Assembly: GCF_000091045.1 (NCBI RefSeq)
Contig: NC_006684.1
Location: 1,277,501 to 1,310,000, forward strand
Length of the DNA stretch: 32,500 bases
From: Cryptococcus deneoformans JEC21
Lineage: Eukaryota > Basidiomycota > Tremellomycetes > Tremellales > Cryptococcaceae
Direction of reading: 5' to 3'
Shown here: positions 22,966 through 32,500 of the stretch, piece by piece
Numbering within the stretch: position 1 is the stretch's first letter
Layout: the number at the start of each line of letters is the position of its first letter
Position numbers and translations under genes: made by a program
Notes under the pieces: generated by a model
Databases searched by the model: none
Told to the model about the DNA's origin: nothing
Seen by the model: only the letters and a program-made list of their open reading frames with translations

Positions 22966-24154
22966 CTAGAACGCGACAACCTTGGCCTTTGGCTTCGTGA
23001 CGACTTCGGTCCTGTTCTTCGCCGTCAACGGCACACTAGGCGCCTGAACAACTTCGCCTTGTTGAGCATAACCCTCAACCTCTGCGGGATCCCTCATCCT
23101 CTTCATGGGTCTTTCGCCATTCCTAGCAGGAGCATGTCGCTTGTTTTTGGACCCGTTCTGGGCTGGTCGATGGCGAGCTTCGACCATAAAGTCATCTTCA
23201 TCTGCGCCCGCTCCATTACCGGTACCCAAAACAATGTCACCCCGCTTTCTTTGCTCGAACGCTGGAGCCTTTTCGCGCTTGTCATGGGGACAGTCCTTGG
23301 CACGGTGAGCGGTCGAGCCGCAGACTTTGCACGCGCCGCCGTTGACATACACACCCTTTTTGTTTTGTGGGCAAAGAGAGGAAAGATGCCCAGAACCGAG
23401 ACAGATGTAGCAGGTGGCGTATGGTGTGGGGTTCTGAGGGTCAACAGGCTCGGGACATTGGTGTAAAGAGTGGTCTGTACCGTTGCACCTGCACATTTAA
23501 TTAATAGAAGAGTTGGCGGGCATAAGGGACAGACACACCTGTAGCACTTGTTGCTGGTCACATCACCGCCCTTCTTGCCTCCCTTCCTCCTACCAACCTC
23601 CTTCCTCTCAACTCCTCTTTGACCCTCACCCTCACCCTTTTCTTCAGGAGCGCCGACAGTGGTAGCGGCCAGTAAGATGTTCGGGCAAGCTCGAGCGGCG
23701 TGACCGACACCTCGGCAAGCAAAGCAGGTCACATTGGCATTGCGATCTTCAATACGACGTTGTTTTCGGTCCTCTGTGTGCTTGGCGGAAAGTTTTGAAC
23801 GTCCTGAAATTTATGCTTTAGCGACTGCGACAGCCATGCAACAACGCTATACGTACGAGCAAGCTCTGGATCTCTGCCCCATCGAGGCGCAACCTTGCCA
23901 TCATCAGGCCCCTTCTTCTCCCCGATCGCAATCCTCTTCCCACTCTCATCCCTCGCCCTGATCCTTCCTCTTCGCTTCTTCTTACCAGCTGTCTGTGAAC
24001 CGTCTACATTGCTCTTGCCCTCGGCGGCGGGAGCCGAGGAAGGGCCGGCATCTGGTTCACCGGATTGATCATTCTGAACAGTCGCTCGAGCTTCTTCGGC
24101 AGCTGAGGCGACAAATTTCTTGCGGCCCATACCAATTGATGTGAATCTGGCCAT
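22966..24154 (-). CDS. Zinc-knuckle (CCHC) protein, ZCCHC9-like
   Basis: Three exons on the minus strand (23857-24154, 23539-23803, 22966-23488) give 361 aa. Four CX2CX4HX4C zinc knuckles are seen: Cys126-Cys139, Cys186-Cys199, Cys214-Cys227 and Cys241-Cys254. The second is completed across the second intron. A basic GKKKRRGRIRARDESGKR stretch precedes them, and the C-terminus is basic (KNKRHAPARNGERPMKRMR), fitting a nuclear or nucleolar RNA-binding protein. Four spaced knuckles with this layout match the ZCCHC9 family of ribosome-biogenesis-linked proteins better than yeast Air1/Air2, which have five. The exact RNA target is unknown. It diverges from RRF1 over 285 bp and converges with the OCA1-like gene. 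Confidence 0.85.
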
Positions 24155-24439
24155 ATTACTGATTGAATGAGCTTGTCCAAGGATAGGTTATTGAGAACTG
24201 AAGCCTGCGCTTTCAAGCTGTAAAAAATCACGAAGCATGCTGATTATTTTGAACTTTTGAAGACATCACGTGACTATATTCACTGTCTGTTCCTCGACTT
24301 GTACACGTGGTAACCACGTGATAGTCCCCTAGAGGGAACCCGACTTAAAGACCTGCTGTCTCGTCGTCGAACAAAAGGAACATTAAATTCGCAGAAAGAT
24401 CAAGTATCCTTATACGACTATAATATTCTCTAACCAAAT
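24155..24439. promoter_or_regulatory. Divergent promoter with three CACGTG palindromes
   Basis: 285 bp between the ZCCHC9-like and RRF1 start codons. TCACGTGA is at 24266-24273, and CACGTG cores are at 24304-24309 and 24315-24320. The last two form a larger inverted repeat, CACGTGG-TAA-CCACGTG. CACGTG is bound by bHLH factors such as Cbf1; use here is inferred. Confidence 0.5.
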
Positions 24440-25362
24440 ATGAGACCAGCAGTACTCAGAACAGTAATCAGATCGCTCCCGAGGGCCACCGCTCCCCTCG
24501 CTGCCCGCCCCGTTCTCGTACGTTTCCTCTCCTCCACTCTCCCTGCTCTCAAGAAGAACAAAGGCCAGAATACAAAGACTGCCAAACAAAAACTCCGGAT
24601 CACAGAGGATGACCAGGCTGGTGCGACGGATGATCAAGGTGCGGGTGAAGTTGTGATTGAGGAGGTGGTGAGCAAGGCTAAGGCAAAGATGGAAAAGTCG
24701 GTTCACTGGGCCAAGGCCGTCTTGTTTGAAGGTGTGGAGAGAGGGAGGGGACGAGTTAGCCCTGGTAGGTAAATATCTTGGACAAGGGACCAAGAGTAAA
24801 GGCTGACTGGGAAAATAGCCCTTTTGGACTCCGTTAGGGTGTCTTTACCCGACACACCCGGAACATTGCATTTGAATGCCTTGGCATCTGTGACAACTAA
24901 AGGCAACGCTTTGTTCGTCGAGGTCTGGGATACTGCTGTGAGTTTCATGCCTACTTGATTACCGAAGAAACGCTAATTACGGCTACCATATAGTCTTTGA
25001 AACAGGTGGAATCAGCCATCCACGCTGCCAACCTTCCTGGAATCTCGCCTCAGAGAATGGCTGGGACAACCCTCAAAATTCCCATTGCTCGGTAGGCCGT
25101 CGCCACAATTTATCCATTATCTAGCTGACGATCTGATTTTCTTAGCCCCACTGTCGAACAGCGTGCTGAAATTTTGCGTCAGTTAGCTGAGACTGTCGAA
25201 GCAGCGAAGACTCAAATCCGTGTGGCTCGAACTGACGGTTTCAAGGCCTTGGGCGGAAGAAAAGCGAACGGCACTGATGAAGTGCAGAAGGTTGTGGACG
25301 AGATGTGCAAAGACCTTGACGGACAGTTGGCGTTGGCAAAGAAGGAGTTTGAAAAGCCTTGA
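24440..25362 (+). CDS. RRF1: Mitochondrial ribosome recycling factor
   Basis: Four exons (24440-24764, 24819-24937, 24994-25091, 25146-25362) give 252 aa. The first 40 residues are Arg/Ala/Leu-rich without acids (RPAVLRTVIRSLPRATAPLA ... RFLSS), a mitochondrial presequence. The RRF fold follows: the SKAKAKMEKSVHWAKAVLFEGVERGRGRVSPALLDSVRV helix I and start of domain II, the beta-rich part LHLNALASVTTKGNALFVEVWDTASLKQVESAIHAANLPGISPQ, and the returning long helices RPTVEQRAEILRQLAETVEAAKTQIRVAR. It splits post-termination mitoribosomes together with mitochondrial EF-G. The helix I GRGRVSPALLDSVRV matches the bacterial R-A-P/L-L motif. All splice joins keep frame. Confidence 0.93.
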
Positions 25363-26515
25363 GGTGCTAGACGAGATCGAACGGGTGTGATGGAGCGTCA
25401 AGGGAGAAGAAGAAAGGATAGATGGAGCTGGATCTCATCTTATAAACCAGAACAGCATCACACTTGCATTGCATGACAAACCCATGAGCATTTGACTTTG
25501 ATGTTTGCTGAGTTAATGCTGACCTGACAACATTCACCACTGTCGATGATGGATACACACGGCCCACACAAGTGGAGCCGAGTCTTTTCTTGATCGGAAA
25601 TGGATGATATCAACTCAATTGTTGGAAGATTTCCTTGAGGGACTTATTTACACTCGTGAAATGAAGACCTTGGAAGGTATGTATATACGATGCGTAGGAG
25701 TCTTGGACCCACAAGTCACTTTGAAGTCTCAATTCATCATTGAACAAGAACATCATAACAGGACCGATGCCCCGCCACATTACCATCTATACTTCTCGCC
25801 CTACCACCCACGATCACCAACACCATGTTCCTCACAGTGGAGCCCATTGTGAACCCCATCCTAGTGTTTGAAAACCGCAAGTAGATAGTCAAAAAGGTGG
25901 CGGATGATACCTGAAACTGATCATCGACAAAGGCAATTAAACAGTCCTCGAACATCCTGTAAGGGAAGACGCAACGTTCAACACGAGCTTAACTCCATGG
26001 GTCACAAGTCGACGCAATAGTTCTATCAACTTGTTCTGACCACCGCATAGAACTAGCTTGGGGACTAGAATTTGACGCTTTTTCTATCTTCTTGGTAAAT
26101 CACACCACCAATATCACGCCGTGCCTGCCATTACTACAACTTCTGGCAGGATGACATATCTTAGGCAGTACAGTTACTGAACAATTGTTTCAAGATGAAG
26201 GATAAAGGCATGTGGAAGGAGAAAACAAAAACGGGATGAAATTGAGACTGGTGTACGACGAGCAAAAAAACGAAGAATATGTGTTATATACGTACCTACG
26301 ATGAATAAAATTGCATGGTAAAACAAATAGCGAACGCTGTAGCCGCGAAGCAGCAAAGAACGGCCCACCGGTTACTCAAAAGTGCTGACTATAGGTGATG
26401 CTAAAATAACAACCAAATGGGTATCTTCTGATTATGCAATAACAGAATGAGCGTAAATAAGTCGTTAAACAAAAAATCGTTCGTGATAAAGTCCGAGACA
26501 TATTTACACTGTTCC
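25363..26515. other. 1.15 kb convergent interval, no firm gene
   Basis: The largest gene-free stretch of the window, between two convergent genes where 3' UTRs should need only 100-300 bp. A weak candidate starts with the ATG at 25604: the frame reaches a good donor at 25679 (GTATGT) and an acceptor after CATAACAG at 25762, and the join stays open for about 35 more codons, but the product (His/Pro-rich end) matches nothing I know. The rest has stops in all frames. It may hold a noncoding RNA or a decayed gene. Confidence 0.4.
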
Positions 26516-29500
26516 TCACACAACTCTTTTCTGTTTCCCACTGTCAACTCTGGCATGCCCAAGCATCTCCCCTTGCCTCAAATTTCCTCCCACAAGCTCT
26601 CCTTCCCCTTCCATTCCTTCGTTCATCCCATCAGCTCCAGCCGCTGCCAGCGAACTGGCAAAATACCCAAAGAATCGAGTTTGGGAAGAACTAGCAGTTA
26701 CAAGTGGAGTCGATGTAATTGTCTTGCGAGATGTTGGTGTACTAGAATTAGGCCTGTCGCGAGTGAGAGAAGAGGTTGTGGAAACTGAAGAGTTGCGAGA
26801 GTTACCTCTTGGCGAGCGGAGGATGGCGCGGGGTGGAGAAGGAGTGTTGCTGGTGTTGGTGGCAGGTTTAGGAGGAGTAGATATCACATCGGAATTGCCC
26901 TCTTCGGCGGGGTTGGCACTGGCAAGTTCCGGGGCGCGAAAGCTATAAAACCTTCTTGAGAGCGTCTGAAACACAGAGCCTGTTGATAGTGTCGCCCCAT
27001 AGGCAGCGGCGCGGGGTATGGGAGTTGTCATGGTAGCCTCATGAATGGCTCCTTTGGCGAGGCTGACGGTTGTTGAGCGGATGCTGCTATCCGACAGTCC
27101 TCGTGGTCGTAACTGTCGTTCAAGGAGAGGAGGTTCGTAGCTACCTGCAACTGCTACATCATAATCGTCCTCTACCGCTGACTGATCAATGACAGCATCG
27201 ACGGCCGACGACAGCTTCTTGCGTTCTGACGGGCCTCCCTTGATAGCGTGGTCGTCATACGCCTGATTATTTAGCCGTTTTGATTCACTACCCACACCTT
27301 TGGCAACCATCCAGTTTGCTTCGCCACCAGATGCTGTCGCTCGTGGCGGAGCGCCAGCAAAGATCCCAAGCAGCTCATTTCTATTCGCTTTTGATTTGAC
27401 ACTCCTTAACGTCCTCACTGTTGGTGCAACAAGCCCTTCCTCATTCCTCCCTATTGCGGCCGGGCCAGACACTGTTCTTTGTTCCATTTCGCTAGGGTTC
27501 GACAGTATCTCGGCAGGGGATACGGACGATATAGCAACAGAGGGTGTAGTTAGAGCCGGTGCCACACGCCTTACCATTCCTGACCCTCCAAACTCGACGC
27601 TCACGTGCGTAGCCGTAGCACTTGCCATTGCCTGCTGTTTTGGCGCTGGCTTTCTGGGCATACCAGGCGACCTGCCCTTGTCAAGGCCCACACCGGGTCC
27701 TCCCGGACCACTGGGGACGTTAGGATCATGCTCAGTGTTCTCAGCGGGTGTGACGAAGAACTTAGTTATAGGTGCAGCGATCCAGCCGAGGCCTGAAGCG
27801 ACATTGCCTGCTTTGGCGGCTTCATCTTCCTCCGCCTTGTACGCTGCTCTTTGCAACTTCTTTGCTACTGCAGGAGCGATGGTCACATCATTGACAACTG
27901 CTTGAAGCTCGACCAGGTCATTGAACACGTCGCGCATGAGTCTTAGCAAAAGATTGAAATCTCTAGGATCAATAGTTCCAAAGTTATGTACACCTCGGAA
28001 GTGGTGACGCACTTCATTAATCTCTTGTTGTAAGGCACGCAATGTTGTCTGAGAAAGATGCACAACATCACCGGCAAGGTGTTGTTTCTTGAGACGTTTG
28101 TTGAGGGTAGGTACGTCTGCAGCACGAAGTTTAGACAAGATCCGGCTCATGTGCTCTACGACAACGAGCAACGCGCTCGCAGGTCCATCTTCGGGGTTGG
28201 GAGTTCCTGGAGTACCGGGGAAGCTCTCACTTCCAGGAGTAGGGGACGTTTCTCTAGGAGTGCTAGCCCAACCCGACACTGCATTTGTTTGACGTTGCCG
28301 CTGCTTCTCCTCTCTTTCCTCGCCGTCTGGTGTATGGTCTGTTTGCACTCCCATAGACTTTGTCAACAGCAGCAATGGTTTTTTCTTTGCCACATGCGGA
28401 CTCTCAGCTCTCTTGTCAAGCTTTGCTGTCTCTGACATTGGCGAAGGAAGATCAGCCGACACAGATTGGTCAACAAGTGTATTGCTGGCGTTGGGGGAAT
28501 AATCGGAGAACTCGTTTGGGGATATAGTCGTCTGTCGAGCGAGCCGGAGTGAACGGCGCTTACGACTAATTTCGGCAGCGCGGAAGTAGTCAGAACCCGG
28601 CGAGATGGGAGGGTCTTCTTGACGAGGCAGAGTCTCATCGATAGAGCCGATCGTGCGCGACTATAGGCCTGGTTAGTAATATGTCAGGATTGCAAATTTA
28701 ACAGACTTACGGCGTAGTTCCTCATAATCCTAGAGTCTCCACTAACCCTTCTTGATGTTGTCCCCGGTCTCTTAGGCACGCCGTTCAACATGTAACCGAC
28801 AGCAGCACCTGGAGATGCCCTTACACCCTGCTTTGGACTGTCTACAATTGGAGATACAGGTCCAGACTTGACGTCGTCTGATGTAATACTGCCTTCGGTC
28901 TCACCTATGGGACCCATACCCAGACCTGCAACTCCGGTAGATAACTTTCGGTGCTGTTCCCAAGGACTCAGCCGTGGCTGGTTCCACCCCATTATAGGAC
29001 TCGACTCGGTACGAGAGTGGGAAAACCGGGGATTGAGCTCATGCGCAAGACGGGGGTAATGGTCGATAGGGGACGCAAGTCTGGAGGGTATTGAGGCTCG
29101 AAGTGACTCGATTTCGTCTCGAAGAACGCGAACCTCGTCTCGTGATTCTGCAAGGGAATCAGAAAGCTCCGAGGCATCGTGTTTGAGAAGTGTATTGTTG
29201 GCGACGAGATCCTCAAGAACGCGCTGATACTCGGGAGTTTCGGATGGTGATTTGCCATTGTATGTTTCAGACAATTCATCATGCAACATCTTCAGCCGCT
29301 CTTTGGCATTCGCCAGAAGGTCTTGTGCATCTTGAGCCCTGTCTGCTCTTATCTTCTCCGCTTCCTTATGGGCAGTATTCACCTGCTCCTCCAGTTCCGC
29401 TATGAGTTGTTAGGAATGATCACCAACAGCAGTATTTCTGGAAATTATTTACCGATTCTCGCCTCTGCCCTCAGCCTCTTTCTCTTCTCCTCTTTGCCTT

Positions 29501-30314
29501 TTCGCAATTCCTCATCCGCCATATCCCTAGCCTCTTCGTATCGTTTTTCAGCCTCAAGCAACTTCTCTTCTACACCGCCTCTTGAAGCTAATGCCACAGT
29601 TTGTCGAGCATGGGTATTTCTCAGATTCGTGAGCTCCGTCCTGACGTGGGTAAGAGTTTGTTGAGTGAGTGTCTGAGTGTGCATGGCTTCGGTATATCTC
29701 TGTGTAAGTTTAGTCAGTGTCGTTACCCTGCGTTTAAAAAACGTACCTTTTCGACGACTTCCATTTTCCGAGACTGCTCTGCGTACTTTTGCATATGAGT
29801 CATATTCGCCTTTTCAAGATTATGCACTCTTTTAACACTCTCTGCCAGCGCAGTACGCTTGACCTCCAGCTAAATATCATAGTTAGACTGGTGTCGACAG
29901 CTAACACGGCGCAAAGTGTGTAAGACTTACTTGTTGATGAAACCGTTCCACTTCATTCCGATATTTACGTTCCAGAAGCTCACAGCGCTGCAGAAGAGCA
30001 CTTCCGATTTCTATCTCAGTCATCAGCTATGCATAAAACAACATATAGACCCAACTGGCCAGAGACAACATACCACCACTAAGCTTTAACTTGTCCTCGA
30101 TGCTTCTCCGCTCCTTGCCCATCTCACACTGTGTTTCATCAATCACTGCACCACAGCAGCATATCACCTCTGTATCATTGCCCACTTCATCCTTGAGGTT
30201 TTCTAACTGTTTAGCGAGCCCCTCAAGTGTTTGGGCTGTTCGAAGAAAAGTGCTTGCGGAGGGGGAATCGAGTTGGTAGGCGCTTGAGGAGGGAGAGGAC
30301 GCCGGGTCCTCCAT
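26516..30314 (-). CDS. Large coiled-coil protein of unknown function
   Basis: Six exons on the minus strand (30074-30314, 29931-30010, 29747-29869, 29453-29699, 28711-29399, 26516-28660) give 1174 aa. Residues 1 to about 330 are mostly coiled coil with long Glu/Lys/Leu heptads. A Ser/Pro-rich linker follows. Around residue 570-600 lies LLLLTKSMGVQTD, a motif style seen in cytoskeletal scaffolds. A predicted helical domain (roughly 640-760) contains HMSRILSKLRAADVPTLNKR and LLRLMRDVFNDLVELQAVV. The C-terminal 350 residues are low complexity and basic, rich in Ser, Thr, Pro and Arg. The layout suggests a microtubule, spindle-pole or cortical scaffold, but this is a guess; I do not recognise the family. 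An undetected intron inside the 2.1 kb last exon is possible. Its promoter is the 341 bp after CAP1. Confidence 0.75.
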
Positions 30315-30655
30315 TGTCGGTGCGTTGCTATGCTTCCTGGGAAGGTGTAAATACTATGCGTGATAGATATAATTGCTGTCTGCGGGAAATAAGTGGAATG
30401 GCAAACAGAGCGACTGCGAAAACATCAAAACAAATCCCAAGGCGACGGATTTGTCTTTGGGATTTGTTTATATAAACCAGAGACCACGCCGCGTTCAAAA
30501 ATCCCTGCCTTTTGGGCCGTCTATTTGCTCATTATGCCATTTTACGCAAGACACCAAACTTCTTACATGCATTGCCTAGCTACAAACATTCACAAGCGTA
30601 TTTCGGATGGTCTCAACCTGCAGAGCTGTGTATATACATTTTTCGCAACAAAACA
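30315..30655 (-). promoter_or_regulatory. Interval between CAP1 3' end and coiled-coil gene start
   Basis: 341 bp between two tandem minus-strand genes. It should contain the 3' UTR of the capping-protein gene and the promoter of the coiled-coil gene. A small inverted pair is seen: ATCCCAAGGCGACGGA-like sequence near 30434-30450 followed by CTTTGGGAT (30455-30463). Short plus-strand ORFs here show no family features. Confidence 0.4.
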
Positions 30656-32500
30656 TTATGTTCGTGCCTTCGAAAGGTCAGCACCAAGTGTGTATCCAGT
30701 GACCTTGTCCCAGTCCACCTTCTGTCTAGTGACAGGCAATGTCCGGCGTAACCTATTGCTTCTCATCAGCAAACTATAGTTAGTGATGCAGCACAGATAG
30801 AAACTCACGCTCGGAAAGCCTTTTCACCGAGCTCATTGTACACATCGTTAAGTTCAAGTTGGTAGTTGGTCTCGATCTTGCTAATAGTTGTTACTATCTG
30901 GGATGCAATGGATTGAGAGCCGTTAGGCTCAGTAGGGCACGGGAAGGAAGCAGTGTGGTTAGTAGCAAGCTGAACATTGCCTTGTTCGTAGTAATGAACA
31001 TTAACGTTGATGATACCATTGACTTTTCCAGCTGCTTGGTCAACAACCCAGCGGGTACGCCATCTACCCGTCCTGCAACACAAGTCAGCTGCGACCTTGC
31101 GAAAAACAAGAAAACCACCCACCAGAAATTGCTGGGGTTATAACGGTTACCAACTACCTCTAGTGTGTACAATGGGTTTTCAATTCTCTCCTGTTTCTTT
31201 TCCTCCACATTCAGACCTTCAATCTTCTTCTCAATCTCCTCTTCTTCCTCCTCAGGAAGCTTAGGTCCGTCTTCCTCTTCAGCTTTCGGCTCTGATATTT
31301 TCTCCACAACATTCCCTTCGCCGTTCTCCCTTTCTTCCTCTTCCTCCCTTTCCTTTTCTTCTTCTACGGCTTCGTCAAGTGCTTCCAAACGTTCAGGATC
31401 GCTAATATCCCCCTTGCTGTCGACATGACCCACAGCAGGCGTAGACGAAGGTTCTAAATCACCACTGTTAACCAGTTCATCCACAACATCTGTGACATCG
31501 ACGTCGTCTTCTACGTCCATTTTTTCAACAGCAGTTTCAGCAGATGGTTCGCCCTCAGCAGCGGTAGGGATCAGATCCTCGGCCGGAGCAGCCTCATCAG
31601 GAGCCATGGATTCAGGCTCGGCAATGTCGGTAGCAGTTGGTTGAGGGTTGAGAGGGAATTGGGAGCACGCAACAGAGTAAAAACCTGAAGGGAAGTGGTT
31701 CTTAGAGTAAGCCTCCAGAGACCTGGCAAGCTCGGCGCTGAGGTCCAAGAGTATCAACGAAATGTCTCTATCAATTACAATTAGCGGAATCGCTCACCGG
31801 AAAGTCTCCTCCTCCTCGGGCAGCTCATATGGCCGGTAGTCGGAGACAGTCTATTTTATTTGTAAATATTCTACGTTTAGATCAAAAGCAAAGCACAGAC
31901 TCACGAAAGTCAAGTGATCAAAGGCAAAGCTCTTTTTACCAACGTTATCCACATACCTCTCGTTCTCCGACCCTGGAAGCATTACTGCTTTGGACAAAAG
32001 AGACTGTAGCTTAAGTTAGATCGGGGGACGTAAATTTTCCATATCGATCCTACTTACTGTGTGGGCAGGGACTTCATCAAGCTCAGGGTGCTCAATAACG
32101 TGCAGCTGAGAGAGATTATAAGACCTTAAAGCGGGAAGCACATGAGGCATGAGAGCCTGGTCATCGTTGATAATGGCTCTGATATCTGTGACATGGTGTT
32201 AGCCTCCAGTCCTAAGCACTCTGAAAGGATAGTGGCAGTTAAAGAATGGACAATCACAGGCCCTGGTCGCAATAATCCTCAGAGAAATAGAAGAGTAATT
32301 GTCCTCAGCTTATGGTAGGACTGTTGAGCTTGAAAAGATTTGCTCATATTCGGACATTGGGGCAGGTGCGAAGTATGGATATGCTTCTGGGATCTGTAAG
32401 AGCAGTACATACCATTGATGACATCGCTGCACATCATATCAGTGTCTAGCACTCGCTGTCATTACTGCCAACGTCAAAGCTCACTTGATTTCTCCTGGGG
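30656..32500 (-). CDS. CAP1: F-actin-capping protein subunit alpha (5' end cut by window edge)
   Basis: Eight exons are visible on the minus strand (32485-32500 partial, 32413-32426, 32058-32185, 31905-32003, 31798-31850, 31123-31767, 30809-31072, 30656-30752), giving 437 aa of the C-terminal part. The heterodimer caps actin barbed ends. Family signatures: PGEINDV...DIRAIINDD, KSFAFDHLTF, NRYNPSNFWTGRWRTRWVVD, NVHYYEQGNVQL and LRRTLPVTRQKVDW near the end. The usual alpha subunit is only about 260-290 aa in total; the excess is an acidic insertion of about 155 residues (31180-31650) between the GFYSVACSQF strand and LYTLEVVGNRY. It is rich in Glu and Asp and lies within one exon. A 14-nt exon and a 30-nt intron (31768-31797) are required to keep the frame. 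Confidence 0.93.

Noticed and set aside
22960..23466. 168-aa plus-strand ORF opposite the zinc-knuckle gene
   Set aside because: Antisense shadow; the minus strand shows four intact CCHC knuckles.
25780..25880. Stretch reading NTMFLTVEPIVNPILVFENRK that recalls a receptor TM7 end
   Set aside because: Short, isolated, not joined to any plausible upstream helices; most likely chance.
27300..27905. 201-aa ORF antisense to the coiled-coil gene
   Set aside because: Mirror of a Ser/Pro/Gly-rich coding stretch; no domain, and its frame is explained by the minus-strand gene.

Overview
The window looks like chromosomal DNA of a basidiomycete yeast. Genes are packed closely on both strands, and almost every one is cut by many short introns: I can place about 82 introns, mostly 36-90 nt, in 14 genes. 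They are GT-AG, with one GC-AG, and many have CTRAY-like branch sites. Exons of 12-24 nt occur. Gene content and intron style fit a tremellomycete, most likely the Cryptococcus neoformans/gattii group. The species call is inference.

Layout, left to right: a tRNA-Thr with an intron (-); TVP15-like Golgi protein (-), divergent from intronless SUA5 (+); NOL12/RRP17 (+), convergent with an L-type amino-acid permease (-); replication factor C subunit RFC5 (+), convergent with a PHO13-type HAD phosphatase (-); an SH3BGR-like thioredoxin-fold protein (-), divergent from a small protein with a SPIRAL1/Jupiter-like C-terminus (+); carboxypeptidase S (-); a tRNA-Ser(UGA) with an intron (+); mitochondrial ribosomal protein uL10m (+), convergent with the replicative helicase subunit MCM6 (-); an Oca1/Siw14-type phosphatase (+), convergent with a four-zinc-knuckle protein (-); mitochondrial ribosome recycling factor (+); a 1.15 kb gap; a large unrecognised coiled-coil protein (-); and F-actin capping protein alpha (-), cut by the right edge.

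Most genes are unrelated housekeeping functions: replication, rRNA processing, mitochondrial translation, tRNA modification, vacuolar peptide use, actin capping. Two are linked by cis-sites: MCM6 carries a duplicated ACGCGT (MluI cell-cycle box) and RFC5 a single one, which suggests shared G1/S control. The ZCCHC9-like/RRF1 promoter holds three CACGTG palindromes, and the CPS1 promoter has several GATA sites.

I found no transposon, CRISPR array, viral sequence or toxin gene, and no convincing new multi-gene system. The most unusual items are the roughly 155-residue acidic insertion in capping protein alpha, the SPIRAL1/Jupiter-like fungal protein whose longest intron contains a back-to-back acceptor/donor, and the uncharacterised coiled-coil protein. 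Exon structures were built by hand from reading frame, splice consensus and family expectation; no RNA data were available.
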